A stretch of 64,000 nt of DNA from Myxococcus hansupus (GTDB lineage Bacteria > Myxococcota > Myxococcia > Myxococcales > Myxococcaceae), in NCBI RefSeq assembly GCF_000280925.3, contig NZ_CP012109.1, positions 9,336,001 through 9,400,000 on the forward strand, given 5' to 3'. Made by a program: the position numbers and the translations under genes. Every line of letters begins with the position of its first letter. Position 1 is the stretch's first letter. The notes under the pieces are model-generated. The model was not told the origin of the DNA. It searched no databases and worked only from the letters and a program-made list of their open reading frames with translations. Positions 17,708 through 25,511 of this stretch are shown here, piece after piece.

Positions 17708-18649
17708 ATGAGGTCGTCACAGTTCTTCTCGTCGAAAGCAGCGTTGCCACTCCTGCCGCCCGGGCTCGCGCGCGGGCAGCGAGGCCTGTCGCGGGTGGTC
17801 GTGGGAACGGACTTCTCCCTGCGCTCGGAGTTCGCCCTGGCGCGCGCGCTGCGCCTGCCCCTGGGACATGGGAGCCTCTTCTGCGTGCTGCACGTGGCCC
17901 CGGGTCTGGACGGGCAGGCGGGCGCGGGCGGTGCGCTGAGCGGTGGGCGGTGCCTGCGCAAGGCCGTGGTCTCCGTGTGCAGGCGGCTGCGCAACCGCGT
18001 GGACGTGGATGTACAGGAGGCGCTTCAACACGGGGACCCGGTGGACGCGGCGTCCACGCTGTCGTTGGCGCTGGGCGCGGAGCTGGTGGTGCTGGGCCGT
18101 CCGCACGTGACGTATCCGGTGCGCGAGCTGGCCGAGGACTCCATGGTGCGGCGCATGGTGCGCCGGCTGGGCGCCTCCGTGCTGGTGGTGGTTCCGCATC
18201 CGGTACGGGCCTATGGGCGCCCCCTGGTGGCGGTGGACTTCTCGCGCGAGTCGAGGCGGGCGCTGGAGCTGACGTTGCGCTTGTGCCCCGCGCCAGCACC
18301 GGTGGACGTGCTGCACGTGGCGGACACGGTGGCGGAGGAGGCGGCGCTGCATCGCGCCCAGGCGCCCGCCGAGCAGTGGCTGCGCTTGCGGCAGGAGCGG
18401 GAGCATCAGGCGCGGGTGGCGCTGGGCCGCTTCCTCGCACCCTACCGGGAGACGGGCCGCGAGCTGGAGGTGCGGGTGCGGTGCGGCGAGCCCGCCGAGG
18501 GCATCCTGGCGGAGGCGTCGGAGCGGGGCTCGGACCTGCTGGCGCTGGCGATGTCCACCATGGAGGCGCGCACGCCGCTCACCGAGCAGGTGCTGGCGCG
18601 CGCGAGCTGCGACGTCCTGGTGTCGCGCCACCTGTCTCCCGCATCCTGA
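17708..18649 (+). CDS. Tandem-domain universal stress protein (UspA family)
   Basis: A 313-aa protein with two UspA-type domains: one about residues 28-165 (VVVGTDFSLRSEFALARAL, ending GASVLVVVP) and one about 175-310 (PLVAVDFSRESRRALEL, ending CDVLVSRH). Usp domains bind nucleotides or partner proteins and help survival in stress. The classical G-x2-G-x9-G-S/T ATP loop is not intact at the ends of the domains, so ATP binding is doubtful. I chose the ATG at 17708 because AAGGAGG ends seven bases before it; the ATG at 17702 would be too close. An ABC exporter gene follows after 35 bases that contain a strong hairpin. Confidence 0.88.
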   Translation: MRSSQFFSSKAALPLLPPGLARGQRGLSRVVVGTDFSLRSEFALARALRLPLGHGSLFCVLHVAPGLDGQAGAGGALSGGRCLRKAVVSVCRRLRNRVDVDVQEALQHGDPVDAASTLSLALGAELVVLGRPHVTYPVRELAEDSMVRRMVRRLGASVLVVVPHPVRAYGRPLVAVDFSRESRRALELTLRLCPAPAPVDVLHVADTVAEEAALHRAQAPAEQWLRLRQEREHQARVALGRFLAPYRETGRELEVRVRCGEPAEGILAEASERGSDLLALAMSTMEARTPLTEQVLARASCDVLVSRHLSPAS

Positions 18650-18660
18650 GCACGAGGGCT

Positions 18661-18685
18661 CGGTCCGCGTTATGAACGCGGACCG
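18661..18685. promoter_or_regulatory. Perfect inverted repeat abutting the ABC exporter start codon
   Basis: CGGTCCGCGT and ACGCGGACCG form a perfect 10-bp stem around TATGA. The final G is the first base of the GTG start codon. A further outer pairing of ACGAGG with CCTCGT could lengthen the stem across the start codon. No T-run follows. It could end usp transcription, act as an operator, or hide the start codon in the mRNA. Confidence 0.6.
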
Positions 18686-20541
18686 TGTCTCCTCGTCCCG
18701 CTGATTCCACCGCACCGCTGTCGCTCCGGGCCCGCTTCCAGAACGCGGGCAGTCTCTTCAAGCAGCTCCCCGGCACCTTCCGGCTCTTCTGGCAGGCGAG
18801 TCCCCGAGGCGCGCTGGTCCTGGGGGCGTTGACGCTGGTGGCGGCGCTGCTGCCGGCGGCCATCGCCTGGGTCGGCAAGCTCATCGTGGACGCGGTGGTG
18901 GCGGCCTCGCAGGGCTCGCTGGAAGCCCGCTCGAGCGTGTACGGCCTGGTGGGGTTGGAGTTCGGGTTGATGTTGGGCTCGGCGGTGGTGGACCGCGCCC
19001 TGACGCTGACGCGCGAGCTGTTGCGCGCCAACCTGGGGAACCTGCTCAACGAACGCATCCTCCTGAAGGCGCTGGCGTTGGAGTTGCGCCACTTCGAGGA
19101 CTCGGCGACCTACGACAAGATGCAGAACGCGCGGCGCGAGGCGAACAGCCGGCCCTTGTCGCTGGTGACGCAGGCGTTCTCCATTGTTCGCAACGCCATC
19201 ACCCTGGGCACCTTCGCGGCGCTGCTGGTGGCGCTGTCGCCGTGGAGCGTGGTGGTGCTGGTGGCCGCGTCGGTGCCCGCGTTCATCGCCGAGGCGCGGT
19301 TGGCGATGGCGGGCTTCCGCCTCTATTCGTGGCGCGCGCCCGAGGGCCGCAAGCTGAACTACCTGGAGTGGATTCTCACGCGGGACAGCCACGTGAAGGA
19401 GGTGAAGCTCTTCGGGCTGGGGCCGCTGGTGCTGGGGCGCTACCGCGAGCTCTTCCAGAAGTTCTTCGCGGAGGACCGGGCGCTGGCCTTCCGGCGCATG
19501 GCCTGGGGGCTCGGGCTGGGCGTGCTCTCGTTGGGGGCCTTCTACGGGTGCTACCTGCTGGTCGCGGGCCGCGCGGCGGGCGGCGCCATCACCGTGGGCG
19601 ACATGGTGCTGTACCTGAGCGTGTTCCGTCAGGGGCAGGCGGCGTTCCAGGGCATCCTGACCAGCGTGGGCTCCATGTACGAGGACGCGCTCTTCATGAG
19701 CAACCTCTTCGCGTACCTGGACATCCCCACCGGCGGCGAGGCGACGCGAGCCCTCCCGGCGCACTCACCGGCGCGCGGGCATGACAGCGCCATCGAGCTG
19801 CGCAACGTGTCGTTCCGCTATCACGGGAAGGAGGCGTGGGCGCTGCGGAACGTGTCGCTGACGCTGAAGCCGGGAGAGAAGCTGGCGCTGGTGGGCGAGA
19901 ACGGCGCGGGGAAGAGCACGCTGGTGAAGCTGCTGCTGCGCCTGTACGAGCCCGTGGAAGGCGACATCTTCTACGGGGGCGTGAATCTGAAGGACATGGA
20001 CGTGGAGGACCTGCGCAGCCGCTTCGGGGCGGTGTTCCAGGACTTCGTGCGCTACCAGTTCAACGTCGCGGAGAACATCGGCCTGGGGCATGTGCCCGCG
20101 CTGGAGGACCGCAGCCGCATCGTGAAGGCGGCGGAGGAGGGCGGGGCGGGCGGCGTGATTTCGGCGCTGCCGCAGCAGTACGACACGATGCTCGGCGGCT
20201 GGTTCGAGAAGGGACAGGAGTTGTCCGCGGGCCAGTGGCAGAAGCTGGCGGTGGCGCGGGCCTTCATGCGCGATGACGCGGAGGTGCTGATTCTGGACGA
20301 GCCCACGGCCAGCATCGACGCGGAAGCGGAGCACGCGCTGTTCGAGCGCTTCCAGGCGTTGGCGGCGGAGCGGATCGCCATCGTGATTTCGCACCGCTTC
20401 TCCACGGTGCGCATGGCGGACCAGATTGCCGTGCTCCACAACGGGCAGGTGGATGAGCTGGGCAGCCATGACGAGCTCATGGCGAAGGACGGCCGCTACG
20501 CGCACCTGTTCCGCTTGCAGGCGCGCGGCTACCAGGACTGA
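18685..20541 (+). CDS. ABC exporter, fused transmembrane and ATPase domains
   Basis: A 618-aa half-transporter of the MsbA/HlyB-type exporter family. About six TM segments lie in residues 40-330. The C-terminal ATPase has Walker A GENGAGKST, a Q loop in FGAVFQDFVRYQF, the signature LSAGQWQKLAVAR (Ala in place of the usual Gly), Walker B VLILDEPTAS and the H-loop VISHRFST. It should act as a homodimer in the inner membrane and export a lipid, peptide or drug; the substrate is not evident. The GTG at 18685 is the only good in-frame start, and it sits at the foot of a strong hairpin. No periplasmic adaptor adjoins. Confidence 0.92.
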   Translation: MSPRPADSTAPLSLRARFQNAGSLFKQLPGTFRLFWQASPRGALVLGALTLVAALLPAAIAWVGKLIVDAVVAASQGSLEARSSVYGLVGLEFGLMLGSAVVDRALTLTRELLRANLGNLLNERILLKALALELRHFEDSATYDKMQNARREANSRPLSLVTQAFSIVRNAITLGTFAALLVALSPWSVVVLVAASVPAFIAEARLAMAGFRLYSWRAPEGRKLNYLEWILTRDSHVKEVKLFGLGPLVLGRYRELFQKFFAEDRALAFRRMAWGLGLGVLSLGAFYGCYLLVAGRAAGGAITVGDMVLYLSVFRQGQAAFQGILTSVGSMYEDALFMSNLFAYLDIPTGGEATRALPAHSPARGHDSAIELRNVSFRYHGKEAWALRNVSLTLKPGEKLALVGENGAGKSTLVKLLLRLYEPVEGDIFYGGVNLKDMDVEDLRSRFGAVFQDFVRYQFNVAENIGLGHVPALEDRSRIVKAAEEGGAGGVISALPQQYDTMLGGWFEKGQELSAGQWQKLAVARAFMRDDAEVLILDEPTASIDAEAEHALFERFQALAAERIAIVISHRFSTVRMADQIAVLHNGQVDELGSHDELMAKDGRYAHLFRLQARGYQD

Positions 20542-20544
20542 GCG

Positions 20545-21411
20545 TCAGCCGCGCCCGCCGCGCAGCCGTTCCAGCTCCGTGAGGGCTTCGGCGAGCTTTC
20601 GCTCCACATCCTCACGGCGCTGGGTTTCCTGTGTTCTGAGGCGGGACTCCTCGGCTCGCAGACGGGACTCTTCGGCGAGTTGTTGCACCAGCTCCGCGCG
20701 GCTGGCTTCGACGCGCTCGACCATGTGCTCGAGTCTGGCAATCATTTCTGGCGCCTCTTGCAGTGGCGCGCCGCCGACATAGAAGCGCAGGCGTTCCTCA
20801 TCCACCTGGAGGTCCAGCCCCAGCACCTCGGAAGGGTACAGCCCGTGCTGCGGGACGATGGGGCGGTAGACGCGGCGCCCCTCTTCGAGCCGCCAGCCGC
20901 TCAGTCGCAGCCGGCCCCGGTCGAAGACGAAGTACTCGCGGATGCCCAGCCGGGCGAACCGCTCGACGTTGCGCTCCAGGTCTTTGCGCCGCTCGCCCGC
21001 GACGTGCACCTCCAACGCGAAATCCAGTCCCTTGCCCTCGGCGCTGACCATCCAGCGCATGCGCGCATGCGTCTCCACATCCACCACGGCCATGACGTCT
21101 GGAGCGAACATGGACTCTCCCGGGTAGTACACGGGGAGCTCGCTCCCCAGGTACACCTTGCGGCCGATGCGCGAGAAGAAGCTGCCTAGCACTTCACGGG
21201 CGCGCGTCTTGGCTTCGAAGTGGAAGTCGCCTTCCGGCGGATGGGCTTCCGAAACCGGAAATTCAGAGGGAAGGCTGTCGACGATGCGCTGGCGCTCCTC
21301 GGGCGGGAGTGCATCCCACAGCTCCTGCGGGGGCGCGCGCGGGTCGTCTGGGTCGATGCGGTAGGGCTCGAAAGGCATGAGGTTGTGCATGAGAGTAGGC
21401 CGTGCCGCCAT
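20545..21411 (-). CDS. Uma2/DUF820-family restriction-endonuclease-like protein with coiled-coil tail
   Basis: A protein of about 288 aa with a Uma2 (DUF820) PD-(D/E)XK nuclease-like fold. The relevant stretch runs from FAPDVMAVVDVETHARMRWM through GLDFALEVHVAGERRKDLER, where FALEVHVAG.RRKD carries the E-x-H/K type active site. LGIREYFVFD is also typical of the family. A glutamate/arginine-rich coiled coil occupies the last 70 residues. The family is frequent and multi-copy in myxobacteria and cyanobacteria, with no settled function. The start is uncertain: ATGs at 21411, 21390 and 21378 are all in frame and none has a strong ribosome site. It converges on the ABC exporter gene, three bases away. 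Confidence 0.8.
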   Translation of the reverse strand: MAARPTLMHNLMPFEPYRIDPDDPRAPPQELWDALPPEERQRIVDSLPSEFPVSEAHPPEGDFHFEAKTRAREVLGSFFSRIGRKVYLGSELPVYYPGESMFAPDVMAVVDVETHARMRWMVSAEGKGLDFALEVHVAGERRKDLERNVERFARLGIREYFVFDRGRLRLSGWRLEEGRRVYRPIVPQHGLYPSEVLGLDLQVDEERLRFYVGGAPLQEAPEMIARLEHMVERVEASRAELVQQLAEESRLRAEESRLRTQETQRREDVERKLAEALTELERLRGGRG

Positions 21412-21601
21412 GAGGGCCAAGTGGCGGGCAGGGCAACGGTGTCTTCGCATCAGGTGGTGACGTTGCATGTGGCTTCGAGCGCCGCGAATAAGCAGCGCCC
21501 GTGCCATTGCTTGGCGCACGAGAATTCTTGGTTTGCGGTGGTCTCCACCGTCGGCGCGATTTCCGCGCGCACGTCGCTGACGCGTGGCAGTTTGCGTGGC
21601 C

Positions 21602-23581
21602 ATGCCGCGTGCCCAATCTCCGAAGAAGGTCGATGTCGCTGCGTTGATGAAGAAGGCGGACAGTCTGCTCGACGAGATGCCGCCGCAGTTGGACCAGGCG
21701 ATTCCGGTGCTGCGCGAAGTGGTGGCCGCGGACCCCAATCATCTGCTGGGACTCCACTCCCTGAGCTGGTCCCTGGACCCGGCACGGCGCATTGAGCCCC
21801 ACCGCTGGGAGCGCGAGCTGAAGGCCGAGCACTGGCGGCTTCGCGACCGCATCCTCGAGCTGACGCGAGGCACGAAGCCCAGCGACACGCTGACCATCGA
21901 GCACCGGGCCCGCTCGCTGGCCTTGAGCCAGTGGGCCGAGGACCTCGTGCGCCGCAAGCCGACCGTGGCCCAGCTCGATGAGGCGGAGGCCGCGCTCGCC
22001 GAGGCCGACAGCCTGCGGCCCCTGCGGGACCATCAGCGGGGGCGTCGTGGGCTCGAAGCGTGGCGCGCGCTGACGAAGGGCAAGAAGGAGCAGGGGTACC
22101 GCGAGCTGCTCGCCAGGTTGGAGGAGCACCCGGGCATGTGTGCCCAGGGCGTGACGGACGACGACGATCCGCTCAACTTCCAGGGGCTGGAAGGCGCCTT
22201 CTCCGATGAAGGGTTCCACGCCTGGCTGCGGAAGCAGAAGCCCGCGAAGAAGAAGGACAAGGCGCTGGATAAAGGGCTGCTGCTCGCGGCCGGGCTCGAT
22301 GCGAAGCCGTTCTTCGGCCCGGGCTTCGAAGGCAACAGCCGCACGGGCCGGGTGCTGGCCCTGGTCGCGCTCGGCGCGGACCTGGACGCGCGAGACTCCA
22401 GCAAGCACAGCGTGCTCCACCTCGCCGCGATGGTGGGTGACGCGGCGCTGGTGACGGAGTTGCTGCGTCTGGGTGTCTCCGCGGACGTTGTCGCGCATGG
22501 GAAGTCCACGCCCCTCCATGTGGCCGCCGAACACGGCAGCGTGTCCTGCATCGTTCCGCTCGTGAAGGGGGGCGTTCCCGTGGACGCGCTCGACGACTCC
22601 GGACGCACCGCGCTCTTCGATGCTCGGCAGGCCGATGTGGCCCAGGCGCTCATCGACGCGGGGGCCAACCCCAACGCGGGCAAGGGCTGGACGCCGCTGC
22701 ACCAGTACGCGCGCTTCCAGGAGCGAGGCCCCGTCATCGAGGTGCTGCTCCGCGCCGGAGCGGACGTCTCCCTCAAGGACCGCGGCGGCAACACTCCCGC
22801 GCAGGAGGCGTTGGAGCACCAGCACGCCTCCCTCGCCCAACTCATGGGCGCCAAGTCGGCCAAGGGCAAGGCCGGCGCGCTGGACGTGAAGCCCCTGCTG
22901 GAGGCGCTGGCACGTCAGCGCAAGACGGTGCTCAAGGCCTGGTACTACGAGAGCAAGGACGTGGACGCCGTCGAGCAGGTCCTGAAGGGGCTCGAACTCC
23001 AGGGCGCCACGTCCTGGGACCAGCTCGCGGCCGCGCTCCAGGGCGGGTTCCCCTGGACGGCGATGGCGGTGGTGGAGCTCGCGCGGGAGGTGCTCCCCGC
23101 CGAGGAGAAGAAGCCCAAGTTGTCCAATCTGCCGCGCTTCGTGCGAGGCGACCTCGTGGTGAAGGGCGACGTACACCTCGACGGGCCCCTGCTCGTGACA
23201 GGGGACCTGACGGTGGAGGGCGTCCTGCGCAACGCGGGGATGGAGGGGATGCTCGTCGTGGGGGGCACGCTCCGCGTCACGGGGCTGGACACGGATGGCG
23301 AGGTCGTCGTCGGCAAGGACGTGGAAGCGCAGGTGGTGTGGGGCCATGGCAACGACGCCTCGCTTCGGGTCGGCGGGGTGTTGAAGGCGGAGGTCGCCAT
23401 CGCGGACGACCACGACGTGCAGGCCAATGTGAAGGCGACGCACCACTACGAGAGTGGTGCGTTCGACGCCACGGACGCTGCCCTCAAGAAGGTCTTCGTC
23501 GGGAAGGCCTTCTCCAAGTCGGAGCTGGACCGGGAGAAGCTGTTCGGCCTGTTGGGCAAGGGCGGCGCCGTCCTGGTGTAG
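21602..23581 (+). CDS. Ankyrin-repeat protein with bactofilin-like C-terminal strands
   Basis: A 659-aa cytoplasmic protein. Residues 1-230 are helical with tetratricopeptide-like character. About five ankyrin repeats follow at residues 235-415 (for example KHSVLHLAAMVGDAALVTEL, STPLHVAAEHGSVSCIV and GWTPLHQYARFQERG). The C-terminal part from about residue 510 has short repeated strands (LVVKGDVHLDGPLLVTGDLT, MLVVGGTLRVTG, EVVVGKDVEAQVV). These look like the right-handed beta-helix of polymer-forming bactofilins. Ankyrin repeats bind protein partners. The combination suggests a scaffold. The ATG at 21602 is supported by conserved-looking codon use from that point. A strong terminator follows. 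Confidence 0.82.
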   Translation: MPRAQSPKKVDVAALMKKADSLLDEMPPQLDQAIPVLREVVAADPNHLLGLHSLSWSLDPARRIEPHRWERELKAEHWRLRDRILELTRGTKPSDTLTIEHRARSLALSQWAEDLVRRKPTVAQLDEAEAALAEADSLRPLRDHQRGRRGLEAWRALTKGKKEQGYRELLARLEEHPGMCAQGVTDDDDPLNFQGLEGAFSDEGFHAWLRKQKPAKKKDKALDKGLLLAAGLDAKPFFGPGFEGNSRTGRVLALVALGADLDARDSSKHSVLHLAAMVGDAALVTELLRLGVSADVVAHGKSTPLHVAAEHGSVSCIVPLVKGGVPVDALDDSGRTALFDARQADVAQALIDAGANPNAGKGWTPLHQYARFQERGPVIEVLLRAGADVSLKDRGGNTPAQEALEHQHASLAQLMGAKSAKGKAGALDVKPLLEALARQRKTVLKAWYYESKDVDAVEQVLKGLELQGATSWDQLAAALQGGFPWTAMAVVELAREVLPAEEKKPKLSNLPRFVRGDLVVKGDVHLDGPLLVTGDLTVEGVLRNAGMEGMLVVGGTLRVTGLDTDGEVVVGKDVEAQVVWGHGNDASLRVGGVLKAEVAIADDHDVQANVKATHHYESGAFDATDAALKKVFVGKAFSKSELDREKLFGLLGKGGAVLV

Positions 23582-23593
23582 GCGGCCCGAGTG

Positions 23594-23625
23594 GGCGCAA
23601 GTGCTCGAACGCGAGGGCTTGCGCC
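23594..23625 (+). terminator. Long hairpin terminator
   Basis: GGCGCAAG (23594-23601) pairs with CTTGCGCC (23618-23625). Inside, CTCG and CGAG form a second stem around AACG. It begins 12 bases after the ankyrin gene stop and is followed by GGTTCTTTG. Confidence 0.75.
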
Positions 23626-23639
23626 ATCTGGGGTTCTTT

Positions 23640-23664
23640 GATTTTGGTAGTGCGTATCAAAATC
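23640..23664. promoter_or_regulatory. A/T-rich inverted repeat, probable operator for the hydrolase gene
   Basis: GATTTTG and CAAAATC form perfect 7-bp arms separated by 11 bases. The A/T-rich block stands out sharply from the GC-rich surroundings. It lies about 40 bases before a small ORF with a strong ribosome site and 100 bases before the hydrolase ATG. This is the spacing of an operator or promoter element. The cognate regulator is not in the immediate neighbourhood. Confidence 0.5.
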
Positions 23665-23702
23665 GAAATTGGCTCGCTCTGGAGCCATGGAAGGAGACCC
23701 CG

Positions 23703-23768
23703 ATGCGCCACCGACTCTTCGTTGCCGCCGAGCGCCGAGGCCACGCCGCCCGAAAGGAGGCGCCATGA
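23703..23768 (+). CDS. Possible 21-codon leader peptide
   Basis: A short frame encoding MRHRLFVAAERRGHAARKEA plus one residue. AAGGAGA lies five bases before the ATG, and its TGA overlaps the ATG of the hydrolase gene (ATGA). A strong ribosome site plus exact overlap suggests translational coupling, either as a true leader peptide or as a re-initiation device. No protein evidence is possible at this length. Confidence 0.35.
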   Translation: MRHRLFVAAERRGHAARKEAP

Positions 23769-24595
23769 CTTCGGTGGCGCCGGTCCAGGTGGTCACGCTC
23801 TCGGATGGGGGCGTGGTGGCGTACGCGCGGCACGGCGCGCCAGGGGGCAGGCTGGTGGTGATGCACCATGGGCTCGTCGGCAACACGGAGATGGACGCGG
23901 GCTGGGCGGCGCTGGCCGCGAAGGCGGGCGTGGAGTTGCTCGTGCTCGCGCGCCCGGGGTACGGCGCGTCTCCTCCGCGTGCGATGTCGAGTGTCGCGGA
24001 CTGGCCCGCGTGTGTGGAGGCCGTGCTGGAGCGCTTGGAGGTGCCCGAGCGCTTCGACGTCCTGGGGCTCTCCGCGGGGGCGCCCTATGCGTACGCGCTG
24101 GCCGCGGGCCTCCGCGCGCGTGTGGAGCGCGTCGCCATCGTCAGTGGTGTCCCGCGAGTCTGCGAGCCCGACGTCCTGGCGCACTACGCGGAGGTGAACC
24201 AGGCGGCCTACGCCGGTTTCCTGAGCGCCGACGATGAGACGCTGCGTTCGCAATTCGAAGGCTGGCTCCAGGTGCTGGCGTCGACGGTGGAGGATGAGGA
24301 CGGGCTGATGGCCGCGGCCCTGCGCGACATCCAGCACCACGGCTACGCCGGGCCCGCGCGTGAGGCGCGGCTCCAGGCTCGGCCCTGGGGCTTCCGCATG
24401 GAGGACGTCCACCAGCAGGTGGAGCTTTGGCATGCGCGGGGAGACGACCAGGTGCCCTTCGAGGCCGTCAAGACGAGCATCCGCCAGTTGCCGCGCGCCC
24501 GGCTGAACATCCAGGAGCACCCCTCGCACATGCCCAGCGAGGAGACGGCCCGGGCGGTGTTCCGGTTCCTGTCCTCCCCGGTGGCGCGGAGCTGA
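23765..24595 (+). CDS. Alpha/beta-hydrolase fold protein
   Basis: A 276-aa alpha/beta hydrolase. The oxyanion/strand region MHHGLVGNTEMDAGW is followed by LVLARPGYGAS. The nucleophile elbow is GLSAGAPYA, so the catalytic serine is near residue 102. The acid region is ARGDDQVP and the histidine is in EHPSHMPSE near the C-terminus, so the triad is complete. Substrate is unknown. The ATG has AAGGAGG four bases upstream and overlaps the end of a 21-codon ORF. The A/T-rich inverted repeat at 23640 may regulate it. Confidence 0.88.
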   Translation: MTSVAPVQVVTLSDGGVVAYARHGAPGGRLVVMHHGLVGNTEMDAGWAALAAKAGVELLVLARPGYGASPPRAMSSVADWPACVEAVLERLEVPERFDVLGLSAGAPYAYALAAGLRARVERVAIVSGVPRVCEPDVLAHYAEVNQAAYAGFLSADDETLRSQFEGWLQVLASTVEDEDGLMAAALRDIQHHGYAGPAREARLQARPWGFRMEDVHQQVELWHARGDDQVPFEAVKTSIRQLPRARLNIQEHPSHMPSEETARAVFRFLSSPVARS

Positions 24596-24601
24596 GTCGC
24601 G

Positions 24602-24946
24602 TCACGCCTTCGGCAGGTGGTCTCTCACGACGCCGAGCCAGTACGCTTTTCCATAGTACTGACTCATCTTCCCGAGGAGCTTGCCCTCGCGGAACAGCAG
24701 GAACGTGGGGATGCCGAAGAGGCCGAAGCGCTTCGCGAGGTCTTCGTACTGGTACGCGTTCACCTTCACGACGCGCATCGGGGCGCCATCCAGCTCCGCC
24801 AGGAGGGCGGGCTCGGCGGCTGCGTAGATTTCGCAGTTGGGGCAGCCGTCGCCCCAGAAATCCACCACCACCAGCTCGTCCTTGGGCTCCAGGACCAGTT
24901 GGTCGAAGTTCTCGCTCGTCCCCTCGTAGCTCACGGGATGTGCCAT
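24602..24946 (-). CDS. Thioredoxin-like protein with CPNC motif
   Basis: A 114-aa single-domain thioredoxin-fold protein. The active-site segment is VVVDFWGDGCPNCEIY, so the redox motif is CPNC rather than the usual CGPC, and the cis-proline follows in FGIPTFLLF. No signal peptide is present, so it is cytoplasmic. I chose the ATG at 24946 because GGAGG lies three bases before it; an upstream in-frame ATG at 24982 lacks this. It converges on the hydrolase gene with only six bases between stops. CPNC suggests a reductase or isomerase role with a redox potential different from thioredoxin. Confidence 0.88.
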   Translation of the reverse strand: MAHPVSYEGTSENFDQLVLEPKDELVVVDFWGDGCPNCEIYAAAEPALLAELDGAPMRVVKVNAYQYEDLAKRFGLFGIPTFLLFREGKLLGKMSQYYGKAYWLGVVRDHLPKA

Positions 24947-25511
24947 GGCCTCCTGCCTAACGGGCTCGCGGGTCGCCTTCAACCGGCTCCTGGGCTTCTC
25001 GGGTTGAGGGATTGGCTCCCCGCGCCGCCCTGATGCCTGTCCGCCGTGCTGGCAGGCAGCGGCCTGCCGTGGACGGTGTTCTCCGGCTCGTTCCGTGGTG
25101 GCTCCGGGTCGCGTTCCGCGTCGGGAGAGGCCCCGCTGTCTCCGCCCATGGCGGGCGCCGCGGGCCTTGAGGTCGTGTCTCCGTGCGTCTTCCTCCCGCG
25201 TCTGTCCGGGGCAGGGTGTTCCGCCCGGCCGGGAGTGGATCAGCGGAAGGCGTCGGCTGGCGAGCCGCGAGGGTCCTCGGGGGCGGCAGCGGAGTCGTCA
25301 CGTCGCCTTGAGGGCGCCGCCTCTCCGGGGGAGGGATGGGGCGGTGGGGGCTCACGGGTTTTCAAGACAGGGCTGGGCTCGGCGCCGGGTGCGTCGTCCT
25401 CCGGCGCGGTTTGGATCAGCTCTGGTGCGGTGTCATCAAAAGCCAAAGCCCGCACTGCGCAGGAGGGCACAGCCGCCGTAAGGTTGTGCGACTGGATGTC
25501 GTGGAGGGGTC
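24947..25511. other. Long intergenic region
   Basis: About 565 bases with no supported gene. Open frames on both strands give only Pro/Arg/Ser-rich translations. One minus-strand frame (25240-25470) begins MPSCAVRALAFDDTAPELIQ and becomes a disordered Pro-rich chain; I could not support it. The segment just before 25512 presumably carries the promoter of the SUKH fusion gene. Confidence 0.5.

Noticed and set aside
25240..25470. Small minus-strand frame upstream of the SUKH fusion gene
   Set aside because: Pro-rich, disordered, no ribosome site and no conserved feature; not supported as a gene.
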